Made by a program: the position numbers and the translations under genes
The notes under the pieces: generated by a model
The model's database searches: none
The model's input: only the letters and a program-made list of their open reading frames with translations
Told to the model about the DNA's origin: nothing
NCBI GenBank assembly: GCA_002320775.1
Contig: DCKY01000143.1
Coordinates: 1 to 23,210, forward strand
Reading direction: 5' to 3'
Source of the DNA: Planctomycetes bacterium UBA1662
Lineage (GTDB): Bacteria; Planctomycetota; UBA8108
DNA: 23,210 nucleotides
In this document: one piece after another, positions 23,198 through 23,210 of the stretch
Position numbering within the stretch: the stretch's first letter is position 1
Layout of the letters: each line of letters starts with the position of its first letter

Positions 23198-23210
23198 TTA
23201 AATAATATAC

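Noticed and set aside
23100..23210. Complete replication origin
   Set aside because: The stretch is AT-rich and upstream of dnaN, but has only one weak DnaA-box match and no dnaA, and the window ends there.
1..23210. tRNA or rRNA genes, CRISPR arrays, insertion sequences, phage or toxin-antitoxin genes
   Set aside because: I found no cloverleaf-type segments, no regularly spaced repeats, and no transposase-, integrase- or toxin-like proteins in any frame.

Overview
The window reads as a chromosomal segment of a moderately high-GC, Gram-negative-type bacterium, most likely in or near the Planctomycetota/PVC group. That placement is an inference. It rests on a DUF6797-type secreted propeller, a DUF1080 lipoprotein, a transmembrane kinase-like protein, Lys/Ala/Pro-rich protein tails, and a dnaN-dciA-gyrB-gyrA order. 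No 16S gene or other decisive marker is present. I see no transposase, integrase, CRISPR array, tRNA or rRNA.

Left part (1-7360). A DksA/TraR-family protein, cut by the window edge, has lost three of its four zinc cysteines. It is followed by a DUF1080 lipoprotein (+), a small YceK/YidQ-like lipoprotein (-), a gene-poor 411-base stretch, a large secreted DUF6797/beta-propeller protein (+), and a 990-residue membrane protein (-) that fuses a transporter-like half to a spermidine-synthase-like half.

Middle (7361-12483). An exported protein of unknown function (+) is followed by a transmembrane pseudokinase directly upstream of lspA, signal peptidase II (+). lspA overlaps, tail to tail, a two-gene minus-strand operon: an unknown 228-residue protein and a TolB-like PD40 lipoprotein. 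A strong plus-strand intrinsic terminator lies at 12403-12446 with no plus-strand gene beside it.

Right part (12484-23210). One long minus-strand operon reads dnaN - dciA - gyrB - gyrA - XPB-type helicase - XPB-partner protein. Four of the five junctions overlap, and the gyrA-helicase gap is 57 bases. A good sigma70-like promoter lies about 200 bases upstream of dnaN. The operon joins the sliding clamp, the DnaB-helicase loader/operator and DNA gyrase to an XPB repair helicase and a second protein. The helicase and its partner appear to carry the same XPB/Ssl2-type accessory domain. This segment is probably close to the replication origin, but neither dnaA nor a convincing DnaA-box cluster is inside the window.

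The observations I rate highest are the XPB plus partner module embedded in the replication/gyrase operon, the zinc-less DksA homologue, the pseudokinase-lspA pair, and the displaced plus-strand terminator, which may imply long antisense transcription across a neighbouring operon.
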